A DNA stretch of 64,000 nt from Pelagomonas calceolata. Lineage: Eukaryota > Sar > Pelagophyceae > Pelagomonadales > Pelagomonadaceae. This document shows, piece by piece, positions 1 to 8,695 of this stretch. The notes beneath the pieces were generated by a model that worked only from the letters and a program-made list of their open reading frames with translations, had not been told where the DNA came from and made no database searches. The DNA lies in contig CAKKNE010000005.1 of assembly GCA_918797485.1 (NCBI GenBank), forward strand, positions 1,488,001 to 1,552,000. Direction: 5' to 3'. Each line of letters opens with the position of its first letter. Position 1 is the first letter of the stretch. The translations under genes and the position numbers were made by a program.

Positions 1-101
1 TTCTCACGGGCAGCCACGAGTGAATGGTTCGACGAGTTCCAGAGCCACAGCCTTTGGACATGCCCAGCGGCCGCACAATACCTCGTGTTCGAAGCCGTAC
101 G

Positions 102-128
102 AGCTAGCGGCATGTAAGATACTAGCAA
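102..128 (-). promoter_or_regulatory. CTAGTGTCTTAC-type promoter element, copy 1
   Basis: Read on the minus strand: TTGCTAGTATCTTAC, 5 nt, then GCTAGC. It lies about 155 bp upstream of the ATG at 285. One of a recurrent family of quasi-palindromic elements in this window; one mismatch to the consensus. Confidence 0.6.
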
Positions 129-284
129 TCCGCACGCGGTCGCAACGCTCGAGCGCTCAGTACGCTCTACTCGCCGCGCTGGACGCCAAGCGGTGATTCG
201 TCGATCGCTTTCCGGCCCGCTGATAAGACCCCAAGCGAGACAGAACGCGACCAGGGTGGCAGCCCCACAACAACGAGCACAATC

Positions 285-767
285 ATGGGCAAGGGCGGCT
301 GCCGCCACGTGATCAACGCCCAGTGCTCCATCTTCATGGGCGACAAGAAGACGGGCGCCTGGTTCGACTGCCCCGAGTGCTACGAGGAAGTTATGGGCAA
401 ACGCCTCGACCTCGCAATTATCGAGTCGCCCTTGACTCTGGTCTGCAAGGCCTGCCGCCAGCTCTTCCAGAAGGATTTGAGGATCTTTGATGAGGATGAT
501 GCCGTTTGTCCGCACTGCGGCAACGCCTACGTGATACCTGCGATGACGCCCGAAAGTTGCTTGGTGCGGGAGGCGGCGCAGCTCTGCGAGCGTGCCATGG
601 AGGAGGCTCTGAAAGGGCCCCTGGACGTGGGGAATGGGTTGGCCATGTCCAGCAATTTTGAGCATCTGGTGGACTATTCTGAATTACCGGCGTCGATGCG
701 TCCAAAAGCGACGGCGGACCAGCCGCTCAACCTGGGGGGGCGGCCGGCGCGGAAGAAGAAGAAGTAA
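285..767 (+). CDS. CHY-type zinc finger protein
   Basis: 160 aa, single exon. Cys/His spacing fits the CHY zinc finger family: CRHVINAQC near residue 6, WFDCPEC near 26-32, VCKAC near 53-57 and VCPHCGNAYVI near 74-85. Fungal and protist members share the order 'HV-NAQ-S ... WFDCPEC ... CKKC ... CPHC', which I recognise here. The second half is short and ends in a lysine tail (ARKKKK) that could be a nuclear signal. CHY fingers bind several zinc ions; the yeast member Hot13 helps keep mitochondrial intermembrane-space import active, but small nuclear/cytosolic members are uncharacterised, so no specific role is claimed. Start is the first ATG (context caatcATGGGC). A promoter-type element lies about 155 bp upstream. 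Confidence 0.8.
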   Translation: MGKGGCRHVINAQCSIFMGDKKTGAWFDCPECYEEVMGKRLDLAIIESPLTLVCKACRQLFQKDLRIFDEDDAVCPHCGNAYVIPAMTPESCLVREAAQLCERAMEEALKGPLDVGNGLAMSSNFEHLVDYSELPASMRPKATADQPLNLGGRPARKKKK

Positions 768-1147
768 GCTTTGTTCATATAGCCTGTCGGCCAGATCCGT
801 CGCTTCGAGTGCGTCGTCGTGCGGAAATGCGCACGATGGGACCGAACACCCGTCTTTGTGATACGCGGGCTGCTACGAGGCCTCGCAAACGCGCCCGACG
901 GCTAAAAGTTCAAACTGGGCCAGCTCCGCACTAGCTAGCTCCGTGCTGAAGCTCTCCCGGACTGGGCTCCCACACTCGCGAGGTCGGCACGCGCGCGGCG
1001 ACGAGCAGCCCCTCCGGGGGAGGGTCCTTTATCACAAAAACCAGGGGCGCCCGGCGGCGGCGCCCGGCGGGGCCGAGGCACGATCAAATTTGGCAGCCCC
1101 CGGGGCCATTTCTCGCAGCTCGGCGGCCTTGTGCCCCGGCCCCGACC
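768..1147. other. intergenic, no gene seen
   Basis: 380 bp between the CHY protein stop and a possible small gene. Open frames here are short and lack family features. A CTAGCTAG tract occurs near 933. No repeat or RNA gene was recognised. Confidence 0.5.
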
Positions 1148-1360
1148 ATGGACGCCATGGCCGCGGCCGCCTCCAAAATGAAAAACGAGGCGACGAGCGC
1201 GTCGACGCCGCCGAAGAAGAAGTCGACGCGCGTCGCCGAGGCGATCCGGGCGTGGCGGCGCTGCCCGAAGGCCTGGCGCGCCAAGTTGGTTGAAGGCGGC
1301 GAACCGGGGACCTCCGAGGTCGAGAAGCTGAAGCGCGCGGAGAAGAGGAAGGGCACATAG
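1148..1360 (+). CDS. small basic hypothetical protein
   Basis: 70 aa from an ATG in strong context (gaccATGG). Composition is Lys/Arg/Ala-rich with a predicted helical stretch AEAIRAWRRCPKAWRAK and a KKK motif; no family recognised. It sits alone between the CHY gene and the RRM gene, transcribed in the same direction. Several overlapping frames are also open because of the GC content, so coding status is uncertain. If real, it may be a nuclear or nucleic-acid-binding small protein; that is inference from charge only. Confidence 0.3.
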   Translation: MDAMAAAASKMKNEATSASTPPKKKSTRVAEAIRAWRRCPKAWRAKLVEGGEPGTSEVEKLKRAEKRKGT

Positions 1361-1490
1361 CCTCGCGCGCGTTACGGCCGGAACGCCGCGCTCGCCCGGC
1401 GACGGAGGGGTGGGCGTAACTTAATAGGAAAATTCCCCTCCTCCACGTTTCCGCCACGCTCCCCTGCGCTCCGAAGCAGGCGTCGCGCCG

Positions 1491-1516
1491 CGCTAGTGGT
1501 GTAAGACACTAGCAAA
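1491..1516 (-). promoter_or_regulatory. CTAGTGTCTTAC-type promoter element, copy 2
   Basis: Minus-strand reading TTTGCTAGTGTCTTAC, 3 nt, then CTAGCGCG. About 165 bp upstream of the ATG at 1679. Perfect match to the core. Confidence 0.7.
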
Positions 1517-1678
1517 CAGCAGAGCAGAGCGCAAGGCCGCAAAACCAAGAGCTTGGGGCGGCACACTCGACAATTCACATACAGGACCGCCAGCATCAAT
1601 CCCAGCGGTGCTCCAAGGAGCGCGAGCCGTCCTGCCAAAGCAGAGCGGGCCCGGCACCTACGAGCTGCAGCGCAAAAC

Positions 1679-3163
1679 ATGGCAGACGACGACGCGGAGG
1701 CCTTCCGGCGCGAGGTCTACGGAGATGATGGAGGCAGAGCGCGGGACGACGCCGCGCCGCCGTCGATGCGGGGCCGGCGGTTATTTGTGAGAGGCCTGCC
1801 CTACGACTGGGACCGCGAGCGCGTGCGGCGGGAGCTCTCGAAATTTGGAGAGGTCGAGAGGTTGGAGCTGCCTAAAGCGAGAAGGGGTTGTGGATTCGTG
1901 GACTACGCGACGGAACGGAGCGCGTCGAAGGCATTCGTGGCGCTCGACGGACGGCCCCTCGGGCATCGGAGGGACGTGCTCTGCCAGATGCGCGTCGAGC
2001 CGGCCTTTGCGCCGCCGCTGCAGGACCTCGAGGAGGAGGAGGAGCTGGTGTGTCCCATCGAATTTTCTGGAAGAGGCTCGAAGGCCGAAAGGCAACGAGA
2101 AAAAAGGATTGATCAATTACACAGAAGGTCGCTCTTCTGCAGTCTGTGTGGGAGTGTCGACCACTTCGACCAGGGCTGCAGGTTGCGAGATACGACTTAT
2201 CATTGCGCGGTTGCCCAGGGCGAGCTCGATCCGGTAGAGGCCTTCGCTCCTAAAGTAGAAGCGCCGCCGGCGCCCGCGCCCGCGCCGTCTCCAGTACGCC
2301 CCATGGGCCGCGGCCGCGGCGTCTCCGTGCCGTCGTGGATGGCCGACAAGAAGCTAGCTGCGGAGGCCGCAGCTCGACCGGCGCCCGCGCCGCCGCCGCC
2401 GCCGCCGCGCGCGCCCTCGCCCAAACGGCGGTCCCGCTCCCGCTCGCGGTCGCCCGAGCGCCGCAAGCAGCGCGGCGGCCGCCGCCGCGCCGAGCCGGCG
2501 CGGGACGCCGCGGCCGAGATGCGAGCTCTTGATCCGTACGCCGACCACGACGCGAACGTGCCGCGGGGCTTCGCCTGCGCGCTGGCGGGCGACGGTTTGC
2601 ATGCGGTCTCCGATGGTGTGAGGTTGGAGCTGCGGCGCGCGTTTCCCAGTGGTTTGGTCTTGGCTATCGACGCGACACCGCAAGGCGGGCTCGCGCCGAG
2701 TGATGTGGACGCGGCGGCGGCCGCTCCCGACCGGCACGCCGCGGCGAACGTCGTATTGCGGGCCGCGATGGCCGCGGCGCCGTTCGCACTTGATGTGAAT
2801 GTGCAGGAGGGGCTCCAACGGGCCGGCGCGCCGGTCGCATCCACGGCAACCTCCGTGGGCGAGGCCGTCTCGCTCCTCGCGGCCTGCGGCGACTGTTCTT
2901 CACAGAACCTGCCCGCCGGCGCCCGCTGCCTCTGGTCGCCGGACCACTGCGCGTTCTACTACGTGAGTGCAGAGGGCGCGATGTCGTGGGAGCCGCCGGC
3001 CGCGCGGGCGCCGTCTTCATCGGTGCGGCGGGAGCCGTCGCCGCCGTGGCGGCCGCCGATCCGCGTCGGCGGCCGGCACCAGGACCGTCGGCGCGGCCAG
3101 CAGCGCGACCGGCCGTACTCTTCGTCGTCGAGGGACTCGAGGCGGGGGCGGTATGCGTATTAA
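1679..3163 (+). CDS. RRM, zinc-knuckle, RS and WW domain RNA-binding protein
   Basis: 494 aa from ATG 1679 (the frame is open upstream but without an ATG). Domains in order: RRM at about residues 30-105 (RNP2-like RLFVRGLP, RNP1-like RRGCGFVDY); a basic helical stretch; a CCHC zinc knuckle CSLCGSVDHFDQGC near 155; a Pro/Ala-rich linker; an Arg/Ser repeat block (RRSRSRSRSPERR) near 250; and a C-terminal WW domain (CLWSPDHCAFYYVSAEG ... WEPP) near 420-450, followed by an Arg/Ser/Tyr-rich tail. This layout is that of a nuclear pre-mRNA-processing factor of the SR type that joins RNA (RRM, knuckle) to proline-rich partners (WW). No one-to-one named orthologue is evident. The WW domain is slightly atypical: the first Trp is preceded by CL. 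Confidence 0.75.
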   Translation: MADDDAEAFRREVYGDDGGRARDDAAPPSMRGRRLFVRGLPYDWDRERVRRELSKFGEVERLELPKARRGCGFVDYATERSASKAFVALDGRPLGHRRDVLCQMRVEPAFAPPLQDLEEEEELVCPIEFSGRGSKAERQREKRIDQLHRRSLFCSLCGSVDHFDQGCRLRDTTYHCAVAQGELDPVEAFAPKVEAPPAPAPAPSPVRPMGRGRGVSVPSWMADKKLAAEAAARPAPAPPPPPPRAPSPKRRSRSRSRSPERRKQRGGRRRAEPARDAAAEMRALDPYADHDANVPRGFACALAGDGLHAVSDGVRLELRRAFPSGLVLAIDATPQGGLAPSDVDAAAAAPDRHAAANVVLRAAMAAAPFALDVNVQEGLQRAGAPVASTATSVGEAVSLLAACGDCSSQNLPAGARCLWSPDHCAFYYVSAEGAMSWEPPAARAPSSSVRREPSPPWRPPIRVGGRHQDRRRGQQRDRPYSSSSRDSRRGRYAY

Positions 3164-3533
3164 GTTTGTGGTTTTTTGTCAATTGACTCGTCTCGTATTA
3201 TCTGTTGCGGTGTTAGGACTGAGGGCGGAGCCCCTTTGGGGGGAGACGCCGCGCATTGCCGATTCATCGGCGCGCCGTCCCTTTTGTGCAAATTTTCAAC
3301 TTGCCGAAGCACGCCTCGGCTCTTAGCTGTGGTCTGAAGCTTGCCCGAGGCATGAAGCGTGCGTTTGCGCCGCTTTCGTCGCCTTGAATGTTGACGGCGA
3401 GACGAGAGCGCTGGCCCAATTTGCACCTCGTAAATACCACCCGCGACGTAGCCGCAGCACCCGCGGCGCAGCCGGAGCACCTCTAAACGCTCCGCAGGCC
3501 TCCGCCCCCAAGTTTCACGCGCCGCCAGAGACC
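3164..3533. other. intergenic with dispersed repeat
   Basis: 370 bp, no gene. Bases about 3203-3262 (GTTGCGGTGTTAGGACTGAG followed by GGCGGAGCC) resemble 13996-14048, also just 3' of a gene. It contains the palindrome-like CGATTCATCGGCG also seen near 10890 and 29270, so this looks like a short dispersed repeat favouring gene 3' flanks. Confidence 0.45.
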
Positions 3534-4220
3534 ATGCGCGTCATTGCAGTCATTGCGTCGGCATCAGCCCTGCTGGCCCCCGCGCCCGCCCCGCGCCAGA
3601 CCTGCCTCGCGGCGCGGAGCGGCATCAAGACGGGCACGATCATGGCCGAGTTCGAGGCGCGGCAGCTCGCGGCCATGGACCGCGACGAGCCGCCGCCCTT
3701 CTCCGCCGGCGACACGGTGAACGTCGCCTGCGAGATCACGGAGGGCACGACGAAGCGCATCCAGAACTACGCCGGCGTCGTCATCAAGAGAAGTGGAGCG
3801 GGCCTGACCCAGACCTTCACGGTGCGCAAGATGTCGTCGGGCATCGGCGTCGAGCGGACGTTTCCCGTCTACGCGCCGTCGGTGACGAAGATCGAGGTGT
3901 TAAGGCGCGGTTCCGTGAGACGGTCGAAGCTCTACTACCTGCGCCAGCTGACGGGCAAGTCCGCGCGCATCAAGGAGAAGGTCCGCGGGCTGGCGTACGT
4001 CGAGCGCCAGGAGGCGGCGATCGCCGAGAAGAAGGCAGCGGCGCTCCAGGCCGCCGCCGACGCGAAGGCCGCGGAGGAGGCGGCGGCCGCCGCGGCGAAG
4101 GCCGCGGAAGAGGCCGCGGCCAAGGCCGAGGAGGAGGCCGCGGCCGCCGCCGCCGCCGAGGCCGAGGCGGCCGCGGCCGCGGAGGCGGAGGCCGCCGCCG
4201 ACGAGCCCGCCGAGGAGTGA
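3534..4220 (+). CDS. rpl19: plastid ribosomal protein bL19
   Basis: 228 aa. The core [16 protein letters not shown] ... [10 protein letters not shown] ... [19 protein letters not shown] ... SKLYYLR is bacterial-type L19, a large-subunit protein at the subunit interface. An N-terminal hydrophobic leader [16 protein letters not shown] plus a transit-like stretch ending near SGIKTG fits import into a complex plastid. The C-terminal 75 residues are a low-complexity Ala/Glu/Lys helix ([19 protein letters not shown]) absent from bacterial L19 (about 115 aa), apparently grown by GCC/GCG/GAG repeat expansion. Start chosen at the ATG that opens the signal peptide; earlier frame has no ATG. Confidence 0.9.
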   Translation: MRVIAVIASASALLAPAPAPRQTCLAARSGIKTGTIMAEFEARQLAAMDRDEPPPFSAGDTVNVACEITEGTTKRIQNYAGVVIKRSGAGLTQTFTVRKMSSGIGVERTFPVYAPSVTKIEVLRRGSVRRSKLYYLRQLTGKSARIKEKVRGLAYVERQEAAIAEKKAAALQAAADAKAAEEAAAAAAKAAEEAAAKAEEEAAAAAAAEAEAAAAAEAEAAADEPAEE

Positions 4221-4319
4221 GCCCGTCCTGTGTTGCCCCCCTACTAACTAATGATTATACAACCACGCTTTCTACTACGGAGTCATGGAATCTAGAGATA
4301 GATCCGCAAGTCCGGTGAT

Positions 4320-4655
4320 ATGCCGGAATATTTACTTAGAGCGTGCCCCGCGTCTCTTCGGGAAGGGCGGAGATTGAAGACGAAGTTCCGATTGGGTTGC
4401 CACGACCTCCGGAGCTCGAGCAGCCGAACGCAGCTTGTTCGTAACGCGCAATGTCCTTGTTGTGAATCTCGCGAGTCGGAAACGATTCAACATACCCTAC
4501 TTGAATGCTCGGCTTTTACGAAAGAACGTGACACGTTCCTTAAACGGTTCTATGAGATGCACCCTATCGCGCGTGGTTTGAGCCCCGAAGGTCTTTGCGA
4601 CGTCCTAATGAGTGACGACTTAGGGTCAAAAAAATGCAATGACCCAAGAAATTGA
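4320..4655 (+). pseudogene. LINE-like reverse transcriptase C-terminal zinc-binding fragment
   Basis: 111 codons. LRACPASLREGRRLKTKFRLGC is followed by a CCHC-type cluster CPCCESRES-ETIQHTLLEC and AFTKERDTFL. That order (basic helix ending in GC, then C-x2-C, ET..H.L..C, then R) is typical of the segment after the polymerase/RNase H part of non-LTR retrotransposon ORF2. No polymerase core lies upstream, so this is a 5'-truncated scrap between two host genes. GC content is lower than in neighbouring genes, consistent with foreign or decayed DNA. It could instead be a domesticated zinc protein, but no promoter-type element precedes it. Confidence 0.55.
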
Positions 4656-4854
4656 GTGAAGGTCAATGGTTGTGCGAATCGGAACAGGACGTGAATTTGG
4701 CGGCTCGGGAACGCGCAAAAAAGGCGCCCAATCGCCGCGGCTCTCGCTCTGCGTAGCTCCCCGGGAAGGGCCAAAATGCCTTGTGTCGGGTTTATGGCCG
4801 ACACTCTTTCTCTCATTCTGACAGACGAGTAACGACCACACAAATTTAATAAGA

Positions 4855-5508
4855 CTAGGGCCGCGCCGCGAACCGGTACCGCCTCGTCTCCTCCTCCCCG
4901 ATGAAGACGACGTCGACGTGGCCGCCCGAGCCCGTGTCGCCCCGGATGCCCGCCTCGACGGCACGACGCACGGCCTCGATCACAACTTCCGGCGACGGCT
5001 CCGCCTGTCTCAAGAGAGACGCCTCGAGGACCGCCGCCGCTGCCATCTGGCCAGAGCCCATCGTCGCGAACTGGGACGCGGTCGCGGAGCCGTCGCCCTC
5101 GACGCGATACAATGACGGTTCAGAATCGCAGCCTCCAACAATAAAGGCGCAGCCCAGGGGCGCCGACCGCAGCCGCGCCACGATGCCGGATTTCGCCGCT
5201 ACTACTAGTCCTCGATTTTTCGTCGGAGCCGTGCTGCTCATCGTGCGCCGCAGGTGCTCCGTGCGCAGCTCCAAAGCGACCAATCTGGCAACATCGTCGG
5301 CGTCGGCGGCTCCGCCACACCCCGCGGCATAAACGTTCTCCGCGAGCTCGTGTAATTTGTCGCACTTGGAGTCGGCAATGACCGTGCCCTCCGTGGCGCG
5401 GCTGTCGGCGGCGAGCGCGACGCCGGTGGCGCAGCGCGCTCCGGCGAGCGTCGTCGCGTGGGTGCTCCTTCTTGCGCAGGCGAGGAGGAGGAGGGCGGTC
5501 GTGCGCAT
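4855..5508 (-). CDS. 20S proteasome beta2-type subunit with secretory-type leader
   Basis: 217 aa. An 18-residue leader (MRTTALLLLACARRSTHA) precedes TTLAG; Thr19 corresponds to Thr1 of the mature catalytic subunit. Asp at mature position 17 (ADSRAT) and Lys at 33 (SKCDKLHEL) are present, as is the SGSGQ-like region MGSGQMAAAAVLE and GDTGSGGHVDV, so it should be an active Ntn hydrolase of the beta2 (PSMB7, trypsin-like) class. Two oddities: the propeptide looks like a signal peptide, and the protein stops at GEEETRRYRFAARP, lacking the long C-terminal arm with which ordinary beta2 wraps beta3. Alternatives are a divergent cytosolic beta2 or a paralogue routed to an endomembrane or periplastidal space. 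The gene is antiparallel to its neighbours. Confidence 0.8.
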   Translation of the reverse strand: MRTTALLLLACARRSTHATTLAGARCATGVALAADSRATEGTVIADSKCDKLHELAENVYAAGCGGAADADDVARLVALELRTEHLRRTMSSTAPTKNRGLVVAAKSGIVARLRSAPLGCAFIVGGCDSEPSLYRVEGDGSATASQFATMGSGQMAAAAVLEASLLRQAEPSPEVVIEAVRRAVEAGIRGDTGSGGHVDVVFIGEEETRRYRFAARP

Positions 5509-5756
5509 TGTTGTGCGTCTTAGAAATGCTGCAAATGCGACAGCACGAGGACGATAACAAATGTATCAAACGTTCACCGAATTAGAGCTATGAGCTCGAA
5601 TGGCGGCGTGTCGAGGTGAGAGCGTGAGAAACCCGTCTGAAATTTTGCCTCGCGCGCGCGTGAACTTGCGCGAGAGAGCCGCATCGCTGGCCTACGGACG
5701 CGCACGATACCGGCATCCATCGCTGTGCAGCCCTGGACAGCACGCGGTCGTGCAAG

Positions 5757-6830
5757 ATGGCCAGCCTCTCCGAGGCGCAGGAGCTCCTCTCCGAAGAGCA
5801 AAAGGCCGCCCGCGACGCGGACCTCGACGCCCGCCTCGAGAAATTGAAACTAGAGGTCAACCAAGAACCCATACATATACCACATCCAGAAACAGTAAAA
5901 GCAACCGAGGAATTGCTCGAGCGCCTCGCCGCATTGCGGCAGGAGCACGCCGCGGCCACGGCCACGGCCGACGCCTTTAGGAAGAGCATCGCGAAGCTGC
6001 CGGAGAAATGTTCCATAGAAGAACTCAAGGCCAAGTTCAAGGAAGGCGCCGCCGAGGCGCCCGAGACGATCAACTATGGAGACCACGCGTCGCAGTACTA
6101 CCGGGTCCACCGGCCGTCGGTACCGGAGCCGTGGTGGGCCGTGCTGATCATCCATGGCGGTTTTTGGCGGGAGAAATACAATATAAGTAATGCAGCTATC
6201 GAGACGATAGCGCCGGCATTAGCGAGGAGAGGCTTCTGCGCCATCGAGGTCGAATACCGACGCGTCGGCGGGGGCGGCGGCTGGCCCGAGAGTTGCGATG
6301 ACGTGGACGCCGCGTTAAAACATTGTATCGAAAACGTCGCGGGACTCTCCGAGAGGCGCATCGTGCTCGTGGGCCACTCGGCGGGCGGCCACGCCGCTTT
6401 GATGTGCGCCGCGAACGCGCAGACGGCGCCGCGCTTGGTGGTCGCCATAGCGCCCGTCGCCGATCTGGTGCACGCGCACGAAAAAAAATTGAGTGATGAC
6501 GGCGAGGCGGTCCTGAATTTTGTGGGTGCGGCGCCGGACCTAAGACCGGACCTCTACGAGGCGGCCTGCCCGACGAAGTCGCAAATTTGGTCGAGGTTGC
6601 GGAGTGATATCGTGCTGGCGACGGGTACGGAGGACGTCGACGTGCCGGTCGAGCTGACGCGCCTCTTCTATCATAGGCTGGACCAGGGGCTCGCGGGGCC
6701 GCGCCTCTTCGAGTACCGCGAGCCGGCGGGCTGCGACCACTATTCCGTGGTCGACGCGGGTCGCGGGTTCGCGGAGATATGGGAGGCGGCCGAGGGCGTG
6801 CTGCGGCGGCCGGGGATGAACTGGCTCTAA
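5757..6830 (+). CDS. alpha/beta hydrolase, arylformamidase-like
   Basis: 357 aa. Residues 1-90 form a charged, probably coiled-coil helix (SEEQKAARDADLDARLEKL). From about 105 an alpha/beta-hydrolase fold follows: oxyanion motif HGGFW near 128, nucleophile elbow GHSAGGHAAL near 205, an acidic residue in TGTEDVDVP near 290, and a late His in CDHYSVVD near 325. HGGxW with GxSAGG is characteristic of kynurenine formamidase-like enzymes of tryptophan catabolism; related carboxylesterases cannot be excluded. The N-terminal coiled coil is an addition to the usual length of about 270 aa. Start at the first ATG in frame (gcaagATGG). Confidence 0.75.
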   Translation: MASLSEAQELLSEEQKAARDADLDARLEKLKLEVNQEPIHIPHPETVKATEELLERLAALRQEHAAATATADAFRKSIAKLPEKCSIEELKAKFKEGAAEAPETINYGDHASQYYRVHRPSVPEPWWAVLIIHGGFWREKYNISNAAIETIAPALARRGFCAIEVEYRRVGGGGGWPESCDDVDAALKHCIENVAGLSERRIVLVGHSAGGHAALMCAANAQTAPRLVVAIAPVADLVHAHEKKLSDDGEAVLNFVGAAPDLRPDLYEAACPTKSQIWSRLRSDIVLATGTEDVDVPVELTRLFYHRLDQGLAGPRLFEYREPAGCDHYSVVDAGRGFAEIWEAAEGVLRRPGMNWL

Positions 6831-7400
6831 TTAATTTTCTGTAGTGGTGTTTTTTGCTCGATGGCGTGGGGGGTGTCGGTCCCATCAACACGCGGCGCGG
6901 CGGTCGCCGGCCCGGACCGCCGTAGGCTCGATTTCTACCCGCGGAGCCGCATCGAGGCTCCCTCCGGTGGACTTCGGGTCTCGTGCTCGTCTCGTCAACT
7001 AAAATTCAGACGGCTTATTGCTAGTCTCTGACGAACGCTTTTGCTAGCGTGATAGACACACGAGCACCTCAACCAAGTGCAGGGCCGCGTGCTCGCAACG
7101 TGTTGGCTCGAGAACGTCGGCGAACTGCTGGAAGACCTTGCAAAAGACCTCCGGCGCTGACCTGAGCATCTCACCTGCCATCTTCGCGTCCACGGCCTCG
7201 GGAGCACCGCTCTTCAGCAGGTGCCGCCAAGTGCCTCCGCGGTTTCACAAGCGGCGCCGAGCGGGCGGGCAGCACGAAAGCCCGCGCAAAACGCCCGGCA
7301 GCACCCCGCGGGCGGCACGCGCGCCCGCGCACGCCACCACCGAACCCACGTGTGCGGCGTCCGTCGAATCGCGCCCAAAATCGAAAAAAAAAACACCGTT
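6831..7400. other. intergenic with introner-family fragment and promoter motif
   Basis: 570 bp. Bases 6855-6890 (GCTCGATGGCGTGG, then GTGTCGGTCC) match the interior of the introner at 23306-23491 (GCTCGATGGCGTGG, then GATGTCGGTTCC). Two CTAG-type elements at 7018-7059 lie upstream of the aureochrome. No separate gene seen. Confidence 0.45.
7018..7059. promoter_or_regulatory. CTAG-type promoter element, divergent copy
   Basis: TTGCTAGTCTCTGACG followed by TTTTGCTAGCGTGATAGACAC. It resembles the consensus TTGCTAGTGTCTTAC with an extra spacer. About 340 bp upstream of the aureochrome ATG. Confidence 0.35.
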
Positions 7401-8402
7401 ATGGACCCCCCCGACACGACACCGCCTTTGTTCGGCGGCACCGGCGACCTCGCCGGCGCGGCGGCCGCCGTTGATTTGGATGAAATTTTTGAGGACTGCT
7501 TCGCGGCGAACGAGTGGGCCCTGTTGAATGATACGTTGGCCGCCGAAGCTTTGGAGCCCGGGCCGCCGGTGCAGGGCGCGCCGGGGCAGCTGCCGCCGGG
7601 CGCGTCGCCGCTCAATTTGTCGAGGAGTCCGCCCGCGCCCGGACGGGCGCCACCGGCCCCGGCGCCGGCGCCCGCCGCGCCTCCTCCTAGAAAGAGGAGG
7701 AAGGCCACCGAGGCCAAGGCCATGACGGATCAACAACGAGTAGAAAGGAGGGAGCGGAATCGGGAGCACGCCAAACGCAGTAGAATCCGCAAGAAGTTTT
7801 TGCTCGAGAGCCTCATGGAGCAGGTGTCGGACCTAAGGGCCCAGAACAAGGAGCTGCGGCAGGTTATTCGCTCCGAATTGCCCGATAATGCCCTCGACAT
7901 CTTAAATGACTGCGTGACCGAAGAATCGTTGCTCTTAGTGACCGATTCCGTACCTAGACCGATCCAGCAGGCCCAGCAGTTGGTCGAGCCCGACTTCCGG
8001 CTGATGTTGGCCCTGCAAGCCGCGCAGCAGAATTTCGCGGTCTCTGATCCGAGTCTCCCGGACAACCCGATCGTGTATGCGTCGCGAGGCTTCCTGACGC
8101 TGACGGGCTACCAGATGTCGCAGGTCGTGGGGCGGAACTGTCGGTTCCTGCAGGGCCCGGGCACGGACCCGAAGATGGTCGACCGGATCAGAACGGGCGT
8201 CGCGGCCGGCGAGGACACGTCCGTCTGCTTATTGAACTACAAGGCCGACGGCACGCCCTTCTGGAACCAGTTCTTCGTCGCGGCGCTGCGCGACGCCGAC
8301 GGGACCGTCGTGAACTACGTCGGCGTGCAGTGCGAGGTGAACGAGGTGCCGGTGGAGGAGATCAAGGAGCGCTCGAAGCGCATGGCGCTCATGGACATCT
8401 AG
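7401..8402 (+). CDS. aureochrome, bZIP-LOV blue-light transcription factor
   Basis: 333 aa from ATG 7401; the frame is open further upstream but starts only at GTG. Residues 1-100 are acidic then Pro/Ala-rich (likely activation region). The bZIP is at about 111-160: basic region RRERNREHAKRSRIRKKF and heptad leucines. The LOV domain at about 210-320 carries NCRFLQG with the flavin-adduct Cys near residue 247, plus FLTLTGY and NQFFVAALRD. Effector-N-terminal, sensor-C-terminal order is diagnostic of aureochromes, blue-light-controlled transcription factors found only in photosynthetic stramenopiles. In known members light releases LOV from bZIP and promotes dimerisation on TGACGT-type sites. 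The length is close to AUREO1. This is the best single taxonomic marker in the window. Confidence 0.95.
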   Translation: MDPPDTTPPLFGGTGDLAGAAAAVDLDEIFEDCFAANEWALLNDTLAAEALEPGPPVQGAPGQLPPGASPLNLSRSPPAPGRAPPAPAPAPAAPPPRKRRKATEAKAMTDQQRVERRERNREHAKRSRIRKKFLLESLMEQVSDLRAQNKELRQVIRSELPDNALDILNDCVTEESLLLVTDSVPRPIQQAQQLVEPDFRLMLALQAAQQNFAVSDPSLPDNPIVYASRGFLTLTGYQMSQVVGRNCRFLQGPGTDPKMVDRIRTGVAAGEDTSVCLLNYKADGTPFWNQFFVAALRDADGTVVNYVGVQCEVNEVPVEEIKERSKRMALMDI

Positions 8403-8695
8403 GAGGGCGCCGCGTGTGTGTTTGCCCCGCCTCTAAGTAGTGATCTCAATGCTTGGAGCTAGGCCGCCGAGCCTCAGAAACCCAAGAACAACCCATCCAC
8501 CGGAGGCGGGGGCGCCTCGGAGCGAGTTCAAGCGACCCCCCGACTGACTGGCGGCCTGGAGGAGCACACAACTTGTCACAAGGCACAGCGGCAAATCGGC
8601 GCCTGGCATACGCGCTGCCTTGTGCCGCGCCTCTGTGCGTCGTGCCGCGTGCGTCCGTCGGCTGCCCCAATCATACAGCGGGCGCACAAGCAGCC

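Noticed and set aside
7221-7400. N-terminal extension of the aureochrome
   Set aside because: The extension starts at GTG, has no ATG and reads as basic low-complexity sequence; ATG 7401 gives a typical aureochrome length.
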